Shown one piece after another: positions 1 through 8,604 of a stretch of 35,256 nucleotides of DNA. The translations under genes were made by a program, and so were the position numbers. Where the stretch lies: positions 1 to 35,256 of the forward strand of contig CAMVQX010000002.1 of the NCBI GenBank assembly GCA_947169755.1, in the 5' to 3' direction. Below the pieces are notes generated by a model that saw nothing but the letters and a program-made list of their open reading frames with translations, ran no database searches and had not been told where the DNA came from. Numbering within the stretch: position 1 is the stretch's first letter; each line of letters starts with the position of its first letter. The DNA is from an uncultured bacterium. GTDB lineage: Bacteria; Cyanobacteriota; Vampirovibrionia; Gastranaerophilales; Gastranaerophilaceae.

Positions 1-2
1 AA

Positions 3-137
3 GCTATTGAACTCTACGAATATTTTGTTGAATGTTTGAAAATGAGCGGTTTGAATATCCAAACTGGAAAGTTCCGTGTAAATATGGATGTTTCGTTGAT
101 TAATGATGGTCCGGTTACATTTTGGCTTGAAAAATAA
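3..137 (+). CDS. dtd: D-aminoacyl-tRNA deacylase, C-terminal end (5' end outside window)
   Basis: Open frame from the window edge translates to ...[44 protein letters not shown]; the MxVSLxNDGPVTFxL tail is characteristic of Dtd. Confidence 0.88.
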   Translation, partial: AIELYEYFVECLKMSGLNIQTGKFRVNMDVSLINDGPVTFWLEK

Positions 138-208
138 GTAGAGTATATTTATTTTGTAAACTAATCTTAATAAAATTTTACAAAGGCAGAAACCCTGTCA
201 TAATGCCT

Positions 209-240
209 CATAGCATAGCATAGCATAGCATAGCATAGCA
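209..240. repeat. Pentanucleotide microsatellite, (TAGCA)x6 plus partial unit
   Basis: Direct reading: ca-tagcatagcatagcatagcatagcatagca at 209-240, intergenic. Confidence 0.97.
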
Positions 241-325
241 TTTATGCGCCCGTAGCAATTATTTACGACATATATACTTTATACATACATAAGCAAAAGT
301 GTGCTTTAAATGAAAGGAGTATATT

Positions 326-1015
326 ATGAGACAAATTAGAGTGAATGAGATGGGTGCAATGCCAGATCCGCAAAAACCTCAGGGTGTTGCGGCAGAACAA
401 CAGCCTAAAAAAGTAGAAATTCAAATGACGCAACCTGAACAAACTGCTCCTGATAAAGATTTATCTGCCACAGAAGCATTAGGCTTTTATACCAAGGATT
501 GTTCAAATTTAAAGCAAACAAAATCAGAGAATATTGATAATCGTCCTGTGCATAAAATGGAAGATTTTAAGTCAGATAAAGATGGCAAGTCGTATTTGCC
601 ATGTGAATTAAAGAAGGGTGAGAGCATTTATAGTATGGTGCAACGCGAATATGGTTTGTCTGATCCAAAACATACAATGCAAGTTGTACGTGAAGTTAAA
701 GAATATAATAATATTCCGCTAAAAACTTTGGGTATACCGAAAGTGGTAAATCTTCCTAACTGGATTCCTAATGAAAAATATGGTGATGTTACGCTAAGAG
801 TTGAAACTGGTGCAGAGGCATCAGCAGTTGCTGCAGCAGGTCCAGGACAAATAATAATGGGGTCTGGCTTAAGAAATGTAGGAGTCGGGTTTGAGGCTGC
901 ACTTAGGAATTTATTTCCAATACTTAACACTTCAGCTGAAGCAGTAAAAGATACTCGTAAGCCTGACGCTGAAGCTCAACCCAAATCCGAGGCTGAAACT
1001 CCAAAAGAAGATTAG
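326..1015 (+). CDS. Hypothetical protein with LysM-like segment (KKGESIYSMVQREYGL...VREVKEYNNI...LPNWIP)
   Basis: ORF with SD aaaggag upstream of ATG; followed by hairpin terminator. Confidence 0.75.
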   Translation: MRQIRVNEMGAMPDPQKPQGVAAEQQPKKVEIQMTQPEQTAPDKDLSATEALGFYTKDCSNLKQTKSENIDNRPVHKMEDFKSDKDGKSYLPCELKKGESIYSMVQREYGLSDPKHTMQVVREVKEYNNIPLKTLGIPKVVNLPNWIPNEKYGDVTLRVETGAEASAVAAAGPGQIIMGSGLRNVGVGFEAALRNLFPILNTSAEAVKDTRKPDAEAQPKSEAETPKED

Positions 1016-1020
1016 CAAGT

Positions 1021-1045
1021 AGGGCGGGATACCAATCCCGCCTTT
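1021..1045 (+). terminator. Rho-independent terminator-like hairpin
   Basis: GGCGGGAT-ACCA-ATCCCGCC stem-loop (1023-1042) followed by TTT; short T tract. Confidence 0.65.
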
Positions 1046-1081
1046 AAATTATTAATTTTATCCGGACTTTACGGGCACGTA

Positions 1082-1110
1082 TTGCAAAATTTTCAAAAGC
1101 ATGTTATAAT
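1082..1110 (+). promoter_or_regulatory. Sigma70-type promoter for the zinc-ribbon/RQGG protein-rimM-trmD unit
   Basis: TTGCAA (1082-1087) - 17 bp - TATAAT (1105-1110). Confidence 0.7.
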
Positions 1111-1190
1111 TTTAATATCAATATTGAGAATTTTTTTTGAGGAGAAATTTTTTAACCCAATTTTACTTTTAATTAAGAGGCTTTTAAATT

Positions 1191-2159
1191 ATGTATGTAA
1201 ACAAGTGTATCAAATGTGGTCGTGAATTTGAGACTAAAAACCCCAAAAGAGTTATTTGTCCGGATTGTCTGTATCCTGATAAAAGCATGATGGTTTCTGC
1301 AACATCTGATGAACCAAAATCCGCCGAACAACCAATGAACGGTTATAGCGCAGGCGGAAGTGAAGAAACTCCGCGTTATTATAGTGCCGGTGGAGATGAC
1401 GAACAACAACGCCCAAGACAACAAAGACCTTATAATAACCGTTATAATAACAACCGTCAAGGTGGTTATAACAACAACAGACAAGGCGGTTACAATAACA
1501 GACAAAATAATCGTCAGGGCGGGTACAATAATCGACAGGGCGGATATAACAACAGACAAGGCGGTTACAACAACAATAGACAAGGCGGCTTTAATAACAA
1601 CAGACGACAGGGCGGATTCAATAACAGACCGCAGCAACGTCGTCCTCAAATGAAAAAAGCTCCAAAACAATTATTGGTAAGCAAAGAACAGCTTGAACAA
1701 ATTGAATTGCTATACAAGCAAATGCTTCCGCTTCCAAACCCTGATTGCCATGAGGTTATTGGTGAAAAAATCGGGTTGGAACCAAGAAAAGTTTTCTTTG
1801 GTATTAATTTAGTAAGACAAAAAATGATGCTTCCGAAATTGCCTTACCCGAAACGTAAACTTGCAATTTCGCCTGATCAATTATTTGCTATTAAAAATTT
1901 ATATGAACCTTTATTGCCTCTTCCTCCGATTGGCTGTCACAAAATTATAGCAGCTCAATTAAAAATGGATGAGTGGAGAGTTCATGTTGGTATTGGGTTA
2001 ATCCGTTCTCAAATGGGATTGGAACGCTGGAACGAAGATAGACCTGATCTTCCTGCAGAATTTAAAAAGAAGGCTGAAAAACCTGAAAAAGAAGAGAAAC
2101 CTGCTGAAGAAAAACCAAAGCGCGGAAGAAAGAAAAAAGAAGAAACACCTGAAGCATGA
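1191..2159 (+). CDS. Zinc-ribbon protein with RQGGYNN-repeat disordered region and duplicated C-terminal helical module
   Basis: CIKC...CPDC N-terminus, repeated (Y/F)NN(N)RQGG, two similar ~55-aa repeats, acidic/basic tail; stop overlaps rimM start (ATGA). Confidence 0.85.
   Translation: MYVNKCIKCGREFETKNPKRVICPDCLYPDKSMMVSATSDEPKSAEQPMNGYSAGGSEETPRYYSAGGDDEQQRPRQQRPYNNRYNNNRQGGYNNNRQGGYNNRQNNRQGGYNNRQGGYNNRQGGYNNNRQGGFNNNRRQGGFNNRPQQRRPQMKKAPKQLLVSKEQLEQIELLYKQMLPLPNPDCHEVIGEKIGLEPRKVFFGINLVRQKMMLPKLPYPKRKLAISPDQLFAIKNLYEPLLPLPPIGCHKIIAAQLKMDEWRVHVGIGLIRSQMGLERWNEDRPDLPAEFKKKAEKPEKEEKPAEEKPKRGRKKKEETPEA
1431..1637 (+). repeat. In-frame coding minisatellite encoding (Y/F)NN(N)RQGG units
   Basis: Recurring aacaa(t/c)agacaaggcgg(t/a)t(a/t)taa-type units by direct reading. 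Confidence 0.85.
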
Positions 2160-2668
2160 CAAAGTACATTTCTGTCGGGAAAATATTGAATTTTCATGGT
2201 ATTAAGGGTGAAGCAAAAGTTGGTTTTACAAAAAATCAAGAAGATTTTTTCTGCTCTCTAAAACATGTGTTTGTAAAATGCGATGGCGGATATAAACCTT
2301 TTGAGATTGAAAATATCCGATTAAACAAGAATGTTGCACTTGTCAAATTTGCTAACATCAATTCGATAAATGAATTGATGGAATATAAAGGTGCATTTTT
2401 GTATGTTGAAGAAAATACTGTACGTGAATCTTTGGAAGAAGATGAATTTTTAATAGATGAGCTTGTTAGCTTGGAAGTTTTTGATTCTGACGGGAAAAAA
2501 CTGGGATTTGTCGTCGGAGTTTCAAATAACGGTGCAAGTGATCTTTTATCCGTCAAAACAAATTCCAAAAAAGTTGTTCTCGTTCCGTTTGTAAAAGCAA
2601 TCGTTACTGATGTTAGTATTAAAGACAAAAAAATCGTTATCAATAATATTGAGGGGTTGTTGGAATGA
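2156..2668 (+). CDS. rimM: Ribosome maturation factor RimM
   Basis: MTKYISVGKILNFHGIKGEAKV... N-terminus and PRC-like C-terminal part; immediately upstream of trmD. Confidence 0.9.
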   Translation: MTKYISVGKILNFHGIKGEAKVGFTKNQEDFFCSLKHVFVKCDGGYKPFEIENIRLNKNVALVKFANINSINELMEYKGAFLYVEENTVRESLEEDEFLIDELVSLEVFDSDGKKLGFVVGVSNNGASDLLSVKTNSKKVVLVPFVKAIVTDVSIKDKKIVINNIEGLLE

Positions 2669-3357
2669 TTTTTGATGTAATGACGCTTTTTCCGGAAATG
2701 ATAGAGGATTATCTAAGCCACAGCATAATGAAACGAGCTTTGAGTAATGATGTTTTTACGGTCAATACAATCAATCCTCGTGATTATACTCTCAACAAGC
2801 ATAAAAAAGTTGATGATACTCCTTACGGTGGCGGTGCAGGTATGGTTTTGATGGCACAGCCTTACGTTGATGCGTATGAAAGTATCAAAAAGCTTGAAAA
2901 TTCTCAAACAATAATGCTTTCTCCGCAAGGCAAACCTTTAAATGACGGAATGGTAAATGAACTTGCAACTTTTGATCAGTTGATACTTATGTGCGGTCAT
3001 TATGAAGGATTTGATGAAAGAATTCGTGAAATTGTAAAACCTCGTGAAATATCCATAGGCGATTTTGTATTAACGGGAGGTGAGCTTCCTGCTCTTTGCC
3101 TTATTGATGCTGTGAGCCGTAAAATTGAAGGTACTTTGGGTAAAATCGAATCTGCCGATGAAGATACATTCTCAAACGGGTTGGTTGAATATCCGCATTA
3201 TACAAAGCCGAGAGAATACAGAGGCCTAAAAGTTCCTGATGTTTTGTTGAACGGAAATCATAAAGAAATAAACGAATATCGTCTTCAACAGAGCATTGAA
3301 AGAACAAAAATTAAACGTCCCGACTTATACGAAAAATGGTCTAAAACTTGCGATTAA
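2665..3357 (+). CDS. trmD: tRNA (guanine-N1)-methyltransferase TrmD
   Basis: MIFDVMTLFPEM, MCGHYEGFDERI, SIGDFVLTGGELPAL motifs. Confidence 0.97.
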   Translation: MIFDVMTLFPEMIEDYLSHSIMKRALSNDVFTVNTINPRDYTLNKHKKVDDTPYGGGAGMVLMAQPYVDAYESIKKLENSQTIMLSPQGKPLNDGMVNELATFDQLILMCGHYEGFDERIREIVKPREISIGDFVLTGGELPALCLIDAVSRKIEGTLGKIESADEDTFSNGLVEYPHYTKPREYRGLKVPDVLLNGNHKEINEYRLQQSIERTKIKRPDLYEKWSKTCD

Positions 3358-3811
3358 GGTCGTTGTAGTGGCCAAATCCCAAAACGTCTTTAAAGAATTT
3401 TACACCTGCATAAATTCCGATACCTATTGCAGAGCCTTTACCGACAAGACCTTTTCCGAACAATGCTCCAAGACCTAAGCCGAATGGCACGACTCCGTTA
3501 ATAAGCATTTTGCCGAATCCTTTAAAGTAGCCAACTGTCGAATTTACAAAATGGCGGAAGTTTCCGTCCATTTCCCAATTGTTAACTTTATTTTTCATAT
3601 TGGCTGTTGTGATACTTGGGCTTGATAAAACTTGTGTATTGCTTTGAGTTTTCATGCAAGCATCTGCATCTTTTTGTTTTGCATAGCTGTCTGATTGCAT
3701 CTTTCCTATAATATGCGCATCATAGCCTACTACGCCAAGGGCTGCAAGGCCTGTTCCTTTGACGACATATTTTACAATATTTGATTTACTAAAGACTTTT
3801 CCTATGCTCAT
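3341..3811 (-). CDS. Hypothetical Gly-rich, probably membrane-associated protein
   Basis: ORF with GLGLGALFGKGLVGKGSAIGIGIYAG hydrophobic Gly-rich stretch; ATGA-coupled to upstream CDS; 3' end overlaps trmD convergently. Confidence 0.65.
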   Translation of the reverse strand: MSIGKVFSKSNIVKYVVKGTGLAALGVVGYDAHIIGKMQSDSYAKQKDADACMKTQSNTQVLSSPSITTANMKNKVNNWEMDGNFRHFVNSTVGYFKGFGKMLINGVVPFGLGLGALFGKGLVGKGSAIGIGIYAGVKFFKDVLGFGHYNDLNRKF

Positions 3812-4695
3812 ACGTTACCTTCTTGTAATTCTGCCGGAATTTGCGGAGTTTCCGGAATTTGTTGAGTTTCGTTTTTTGTTTCTTCTTTTTTAGTTTCTGT
3901 TTTTGTTGTATTTTTTACTTCAAATTCTTTTTCAGTTTTTTTGCCGGACATTTTTAGTAAGATTTCACTTGCTTGAAGCGCATCTTGTCCGTATCCTGAT
4001 TTAGAATTTTGCATTTGTTGGAGAAGATTTACCGTAAAGTCATCACCTGATGCTATTCTTGTATCAAGAGCCGACATTGCGAGTATTCTTATTGGTGTGT
4101 GCGGGTCTTGAAGCATTTTGTTTACTAAAGCATTTAAAGCTTTGTCATCGCATCTTGAATGATCTTCGTCCAATCTTGCAATAACTTCTTTTGCACCCAT
4201 CATCCTGATTTCTTTATCTTGACTGTTTAAGTAATTTTCTAAATTTCTTATATAATCATCAGTTAGTTGTACGATTTCTCTTTTTTCTGTTTTTTTAGAT
4301 GAGTTTTCGGTTGAACTGGAGGCATTTGCATTTGCGCCAATTCCGTTTTGTCCCCAGTTGTTTGTATAATATCCCGAAGGATAACAACCCTGAGCAGGAT
4401 TTGTTCCGTAATTGGGAGAGTTTACGTTATAAACGGGTGCTGTTGCTCCGGGAGGAGTTACAGAAGGATTAAATATCTGAATATTTACACCTGAATAATT
4501 CGGAACAGAAACACTTTGTTGTCCCATTTGAGGTTGTGCAATCGGCTGAGTAACAGGTTGAGTTCCCATAGCAGGCTGCATAGAAACTTGAGGTTGTTGA
4601 ACCGGCATATTTTGTTGAACAGGTTGTTGCATTGGCTGCGTACAATTCTGTTGATTATATTGCGGTTGATATTGATTTCCTACAAAATTTTCCAT
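3808..4695 (-). CDS. Hypothetical protein: Gln/Pro-rich N-terminus plus HEAT-like helical segment
   Basis: QPMQQPVQQNMPVQQPQ low-complexity region, then DDYIRNLENYLNSQDKEIRMMGAKEVIARLDED...helical repeats; KTE-rich tail. Confidence 0.7.
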   Translation of the reverse strand: MENFVGNQYQPQYNQQNCTQPMQQPVQQNMPVQQPQVSMQPAMGTQPVTQPIAQPQMGQQSVSVPNYSGVNIQIFNPSVTPPGATAPVYNVNSPNYGTNPAQGCYPSGYYTNNWGQNGIGANANASSSTENSSKKTEKREIVQLTDDYIRNLENYLNSQDKEIRMMGAKEVIARLDEDHSRCDDKALNALVNKMLQDPHTPIRILAMSALDTRIASGDDFTVNLLQQMQNSKSGYGQDALQASEILLKMSGKKTEKEFEVKNTTKTETKKEETKNETQQIPETPQIPAELQEGNV

Positions 4696-4808
4696 ATAAC
4701 ACTACTACCTTTACTATTATATAAAGTATTTTTATTCTTAATTATTGCTTTTTGTTTAAGAAATATTAAGTAATTTTTAAAATTTTGCATGAAATATATA
4801 ATTTAAAT

Positions 4809-5390
4809 ATGGTCAGTTATGAAGAAAATTATTTGGATAAGCGTCCTCAAAGTTTGTGTAAAATGTGTGGAAAATGCTGCCGGTTGGTAACTATTCCTTA
4901 TAGTTTTGATCATGTTAAAAAATTGGCTGACGAAGGTGATGAAAGAGCTCAGGATTTTGTTGATTTGTTTGAGCCGTATGAATCTGTAGAAGCTGCAAAG
5001 CGTATAGACAATGATACAGTTGAAAATGTTATAAAGTTGTTCAAGCTTGACGGAAAGTATGATGAAAAATCGCTTGTATTTTATCGTTGCCGCTACATTC
5101 AGCCCGATAATTTATGCTCTAATTACAATAACAGAAGAATTTTGTGTAAACATTTTCCATCAACGCCTTGGGCTATAGTACCTGTAGGGTGTGGTTTTGA
5201 GGGCTGGCTGTTTTGGAAACGTGAGGAGATAAAGCAAAGAGTACGCAAAGAAAAAGAAGAACTTTTAGAGCTTAAATATTTAAAAAAAAGGACAAAAGAC
5301 GAAGATACTTTAAAGCGAATGAATCTTGTCGAACAAAAGCTTCAAAGAAATATTGATATGTTTAAAAAATACGGTTCAGAAGACTGGTAA
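4809..5390 (+). CDS. YkgJ-family cysteine cluster protein (putative Zn/Fe-chelating domain)
   Basis: LCKMCGKCCRL ... CRYIQPDNLCSNYNNRRILCKHFP; the track's TTG start at 4785 is less likely than ATG 4809. Confidence 0.8.
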   Translation: MVSYEENYLDKRPQSLCKMCGKCCRLVTIPYSFDHVKKLADEGDERAQDFVDLFEPYESVEAAKRIDNDTVENVIKLFKLDGKYDEKSLVFYRCRYIQPDNLCSNYNNRRILCKHFPSTPWAIVPVGCGFEGWLFWKREEIKQRVRKEKEELLELKYLKKRTKDEDTLKRMNLVEQKLQRNIDMFKKYGSEDW

Positions 5391-5401
5391 TTTTATATTA
5401 T

Positions 5402-7888
5402 TTAGCTTAATAACATTTTATCAGCTTTCTTTTTGTAAAACTCAGTGTTGATATTCAATTTTTCCCCGATGTCAAGAAGCATTTCTACAAACTTTTTGTC
5501 TGAAGGTCTTTTCATATCGGCTTCCAGAATATCTCCTATTCTGTGATATATTTTTGAGAAGTATATATTTTGGGCTTCTGCTATATCGATGTTCAAATCA
5601 AGTTTTTCAATCGTATCAAATAATTCCAATAAAACATCTGCTTGTTGAATTTCAAAACTGTATACAAGTCTGTTGATATTTTGTAGGATTTTGTGTCCAA
5701 AAAGGTTATTTGCTGCTGTTTTGTCAAGTTTGATATCAATTAACTTAGCTTCTGAGTCAATATCAACAGCCTGTTGGATTGAATCATCTTCAAAGAATCC
5801 GTCGGAATGTATAACTATATCATTAAATTTACGGCTCAGTGCATAGCCTGCTGAGAGTTTAAATTCATCCGGTATATTTAATCCTAAGCTTTGCAAGTGA
5901 TAGATAGAGCCTTTTCCTTCATCATACATATCTTGATACATTCTTGAAAATTTTTCTAATTTCCCGCGCAATAATATTTGTAATATTTTTCTGCGTTCTT
6001 CGATAAAAATATCTTTCAACGTAAAATATTCTTTTCCGAAATATTCATCTAGTGAACGAATAATTTCTGTTAGCGGATTAGTCAGGAATGATTTAATTAA
6101 AGTGTTTTTAATCTTGTTAAATTCTGCATCATCTGAGTATTCTTTAATTGCGCAGTGGAAATCTCCGCCGGCATATTGCATAAGCGCAAATATTAAGTTG
6201 GATTTTTGCAAAGTAATTCGTGATTGTACCTCGATGTGCCCTACAACAAAAGCTGATGACCCTTTTTGTACTTTTTTATATCCTTTTTTGCTTATTGTAT
6301 AGCAATATACATTTTGCTCATCTTCAAAATCTTGATATAAAGATGATAATGCCCAAAGACTTGCAATTTGTTTCAGGGTTACGATTGACGGTTTTACAAA
6401 CCGTTCATAAATGTCTTTTCCTGTACCAAATTCCGGTATATTACTTTTTGCTTGAGCAAGTATGTTAATAAAGTTTTCCTCTAAGTTTTTGTCAGTAAAT
6501 TTAGCGGCCAATTGCATTGAGCGTGCAGCGTATTTCATTATTTGAACCGTTTCGATTCCTGAAATTTCTGAGAAAAACCATCCGCAGCTTGTGTACATTA
6601 AAAGATTTTGACGTTGAATTTCCAAAAGTTGCATTGCTTTTATTTTTTCGGCATCAGATAGTTCTGATTTAAAGTTTGCCTGTTGAAATTTTTTGATGTT
6701 CATTTCATTTCTGTCTAAAATTACATCAATATATTTATTTCTTACTTCCCAAACATTGTATTTAAAGTATTTGGCGCCTTCTTGTTCATAAATGGGGATT
6801 AATTCATCGCGCAAATAGTCTAAAGCCTCTCTTAAAGGTTTTCTCCACTTTTGATTCCAACCTGGATGACCCCCTGTTGAACAACCGCAATCTTCTTTCC
6901 ATCTTCCTACACCATGGAAACAGCTCCAGCTTGATGCTTGTTTTATTTCTACTTCATAATCGCTTCTGTATTTGTCTAAATATTCCGCATAATTTGTGAT
7001 AGTAAAACCTTCATCTTTTGCTTTGATTTTTAGAACATAAGAAAGAGCCATATCTCCGAATTTTGTATGATGCCCGTAGCTTTCGCCATCTGTTGCTATG
7101 TTAATAAGTTGCGGATAATCTCTGCAATCGGAGATTCCCTCTTTAAGTCTTTTTATAAATTTGTTTCCGTCTTTTAGCAATTCGTCAAATGCTACAGATT
7201 TTGAGATTGCACCGTCATAGAAAAACAGATCAATATATTTGCCAGGTGCAGATTTTATGTTATACCTATAAGAGCGTGCAGGATCAATATTTCCCCAGCT
7301 TGCATCAGACCATTCTTTGTCTTTTGCGGATTTAAATTTATCAGCTTGGTAAGGTGAAAGTATTGTAAATTTTATCCCGTTTTCTTCTAAAATTCTAAGA
7401 GTATCGTCATCAACAGCGGTTTCTGCAAGCCACATACCTTCAGGCTTTCTTCCGAAGCGATATTCAAAATCTTTTATCCCCCAAATAATTTGTGTACGTT
7501 TGTCCTCTTCGTTCGCAAGCGGCATAATCATGTGGTTATATACTTGTGCAATAGCATTGCCGTGTCCTGAGTGTTCGGAAACGCTTGCTATATCAGCTTT
7601 TATTATTCTTTCGTAAGTCAACGGCGCGAAGTGTTCCAACCATGACAAAAGTGTAGGACCAAAGTTGAAGCTCATATATTCGTAATTATTTACAACATCA
7701 AGAATTTTATTTCTGCTGTCAACTATTTTAGAGACAGAATTGGGATTATAGCACTCTTTGCATATTCTTTCGTTCCAATCATGAAATGGTAGTGCACTAT
7801 CTTGAAGTTCAATAGCTTCAAGCCATGGATTCTCTCTTGGCGGCTGATAAAAATGCCCGTGAATTGTCAAAAATACTTCGCTATTCAT
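5402..7888 (-). CDS. Glycoside hydrolase family 57 with DUF3536-type domain
   Basis: TIHGHFYQPPRENPWLEAIELQDSALPFHDWNERI, PEGMWLAETAVD, NIATDGESYGHHT motifs. Confidence 0.9.
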   Translation of the reverse strand: MNSEVFLTIHGHFYQPPRENPWLEAIELQDSALPFHDWNERICKECYNPNSVSKIVDSRNKILDVVNNYEYMSFNFGPTLLSWLEHFAPLTYERIIKADIASVSEHSGHGNAIAQVYNHMIMPLANEEDKRTQIIWGIKDFEYRFGRKPEGMWLAETAVDDDTLRILEENGIKFTILSPYQADKFKSAKDKEWSDASWGNIDPARSYRYNIKSAPGKYIDLFFYDGAISKSVAFDELLKDGNKFIKRLKEGISDCRDYPQLINIATDGESYGHHTKFGDMALSYVLKIKAKDEGFTITNYAEYLDKYRSDYEVEIKQASSWSCFHGVGRWKEDCGCSTGGHPGWNQKWRKPLREALDYLRDELIPIYEQEGAKYFKYNVWEVRNKYIDVILDRNEMNIKKFQQANFKSELSDAEKIKAMQLLEIQRQNLLMYTSCGWFFSEISGIETVQIMKYAARSMQLAAKFTDKNLEENFINILAQAKSNIPEFGTGKDIYERFVKPSIVTLKQIASLWALSSLYQDFEDEQNVYCYTISKKGYKKVQKGSSAFVVGHIEVQSRITLQKSNLIFALMQYAGGDFHCAIKEYSDDAEFNKIKNTLIKSFLTNPLTEIIRSLDEYFGKEYFTLKDIFIEERRKILQILLRGKLEKFSRMYQDMYDEGKGSIYHLQSLGLNIPDEFKLSAGYALSRKFNDIVIHSDGFFEDDSIQQAVDIDSEAKLIDIKLDKTAANNLFGHKILQNINRLVYSFEIQQADVLLELFDTIEKLDLNIDIAEAQNIYFSKIYHRIGDILEADMKRPSDKKFVEMLLDIGEKLNINTEFYKKKADKMLLS

Positions 7889-7905
7889 CCTCTGACTCCA
7901 ATATT

Positions 7906-8403
7906 TTATTTAATTTCTTCTTTTGGTTTTGAACTTATAACAGTGAAATTATCTACGTCTAACCAAGGATCTCCCAAGGCGTTTGAAAATATCTTTCCGG
8001 TGAATTCAACAATATCTCCGGAATTCAATTCAATATATTTTTCGGCTTCGGTTCTGCTTATAAATATTTTTAGTTCAGATAACGGAATATTGTGATCTGT
8101 GATATCAGGTCTTTGGATTAAAAATGAGATGTAATTTTCGGAACTTTTCATAGCCGGTTTGTAATCCAAGCCGAGCGTAGAAAACTTGTCGAATTTTGCT
8201 CTGACTTTTACATATTTATTCAAGTAAAAATTAGGTCTTGCAACTAAATCAAGCGGATTTACCTGCACATAAGCATTGTTTGTTGAGACTTGCTTAATGC
8301 CGGTTTGCGTTAGCAGAGTTCTTGTAGGTATTGGTGTTGATGCACTAGCATGAATCCCTACAATAACCACTAAACCTAATATTATTAATTTTATTTTGTT
8401 CAT
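7906..8403 (-). CDS. Hypothetical secreted protein, possible OB-fold
   Basis: N-terminal hydrophobic signal MNKIKLIILGLVVIVGIHASAS; short beta-rich body (YVKVRAKFDKF...GDIVEFTGKIFS...WLDVDNFTVI). Confidence 0.65.
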   Translation of the reverse strand: MNKIKLIILGLVVIVGIHASASTPIPTRTLLTQTGIKQVSTNNAYVQVNPLDLVARPNFYLNKYVKVRAKFDKFSTLGLDYKPAMKSSENYISFLIQRPDITDHNIPLSELKIFISRTEAEKYIELNSGDIVEFTGKIFSNALGDPWLDVDNFTVISSKPKEEIK

Positions 8404-8554
8404 TATTTTCTCCCTTTTAGCAATATTTTACCACAATATTCAATTTTTGTAACTACCCGTATAAATAATACTTTTTTGTAAATAAATTTTAATAATTAAT
8501 GTTTTTCAGAGAGTTTAATGAGATAAAAATTTTTTCATTTTGAAGGCTTTTTTA

Positions 8555-8583
8555 TTGAATTTGCAATTGATATGTGGTATGAT
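8555..8583 (+). promoter_or_regulatory. Sigma70-type promoter
   Basis: TTGAAT (8555-8560) - 17 bp - TATGAT (8578-8583), upstream of 8605 CDS. Confidence 0.55.
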
Positions 8584-8604
8584 TATCAAAAAAGGAGAGA
8601 TTAT

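Noticed and set aside
209-240. Possible mini CRISPR or REP element
   Set aside because: Pure 5-bp tandem repeat with no spacers or palindromic unit; a simple microsatellite
628-930. Reverse-strand ORF inside the LysM-like gene
   Set aside because: Fully antisense, unremarkable composition, no initiation signals; same reasoning for the other antisense ORFs (e.g. 2236-2643, 9358-9606, 14250-14519, 27795-28085)
1360-1653. 97-aa forward ORF in an alternative frame of the repeat region
   Set aside because: Composition is a frameshifted reading of the same repeats; no start signal
1173-1670. 165-aa reverse-strand ORF (Val/Ile/Ser-rich) opposite the RQGG repeats
   Set aside because: Low-complexity shadow of the repeat on the other strand; the forward frame has a zinc ribbon, a promoter and operon coupling
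4785-4808. TTG start for the YkgJ-like protein
   Set aside because: Region contains TATATAAT-like sequence and no SD; ATG at 4809 is more plausible (possibly leaderless)
8572-8604. Upstream start of the small membrane protein ORF
   Set aside because: Overlaps the predicted -10 box; ATG 8605 has a clear SD
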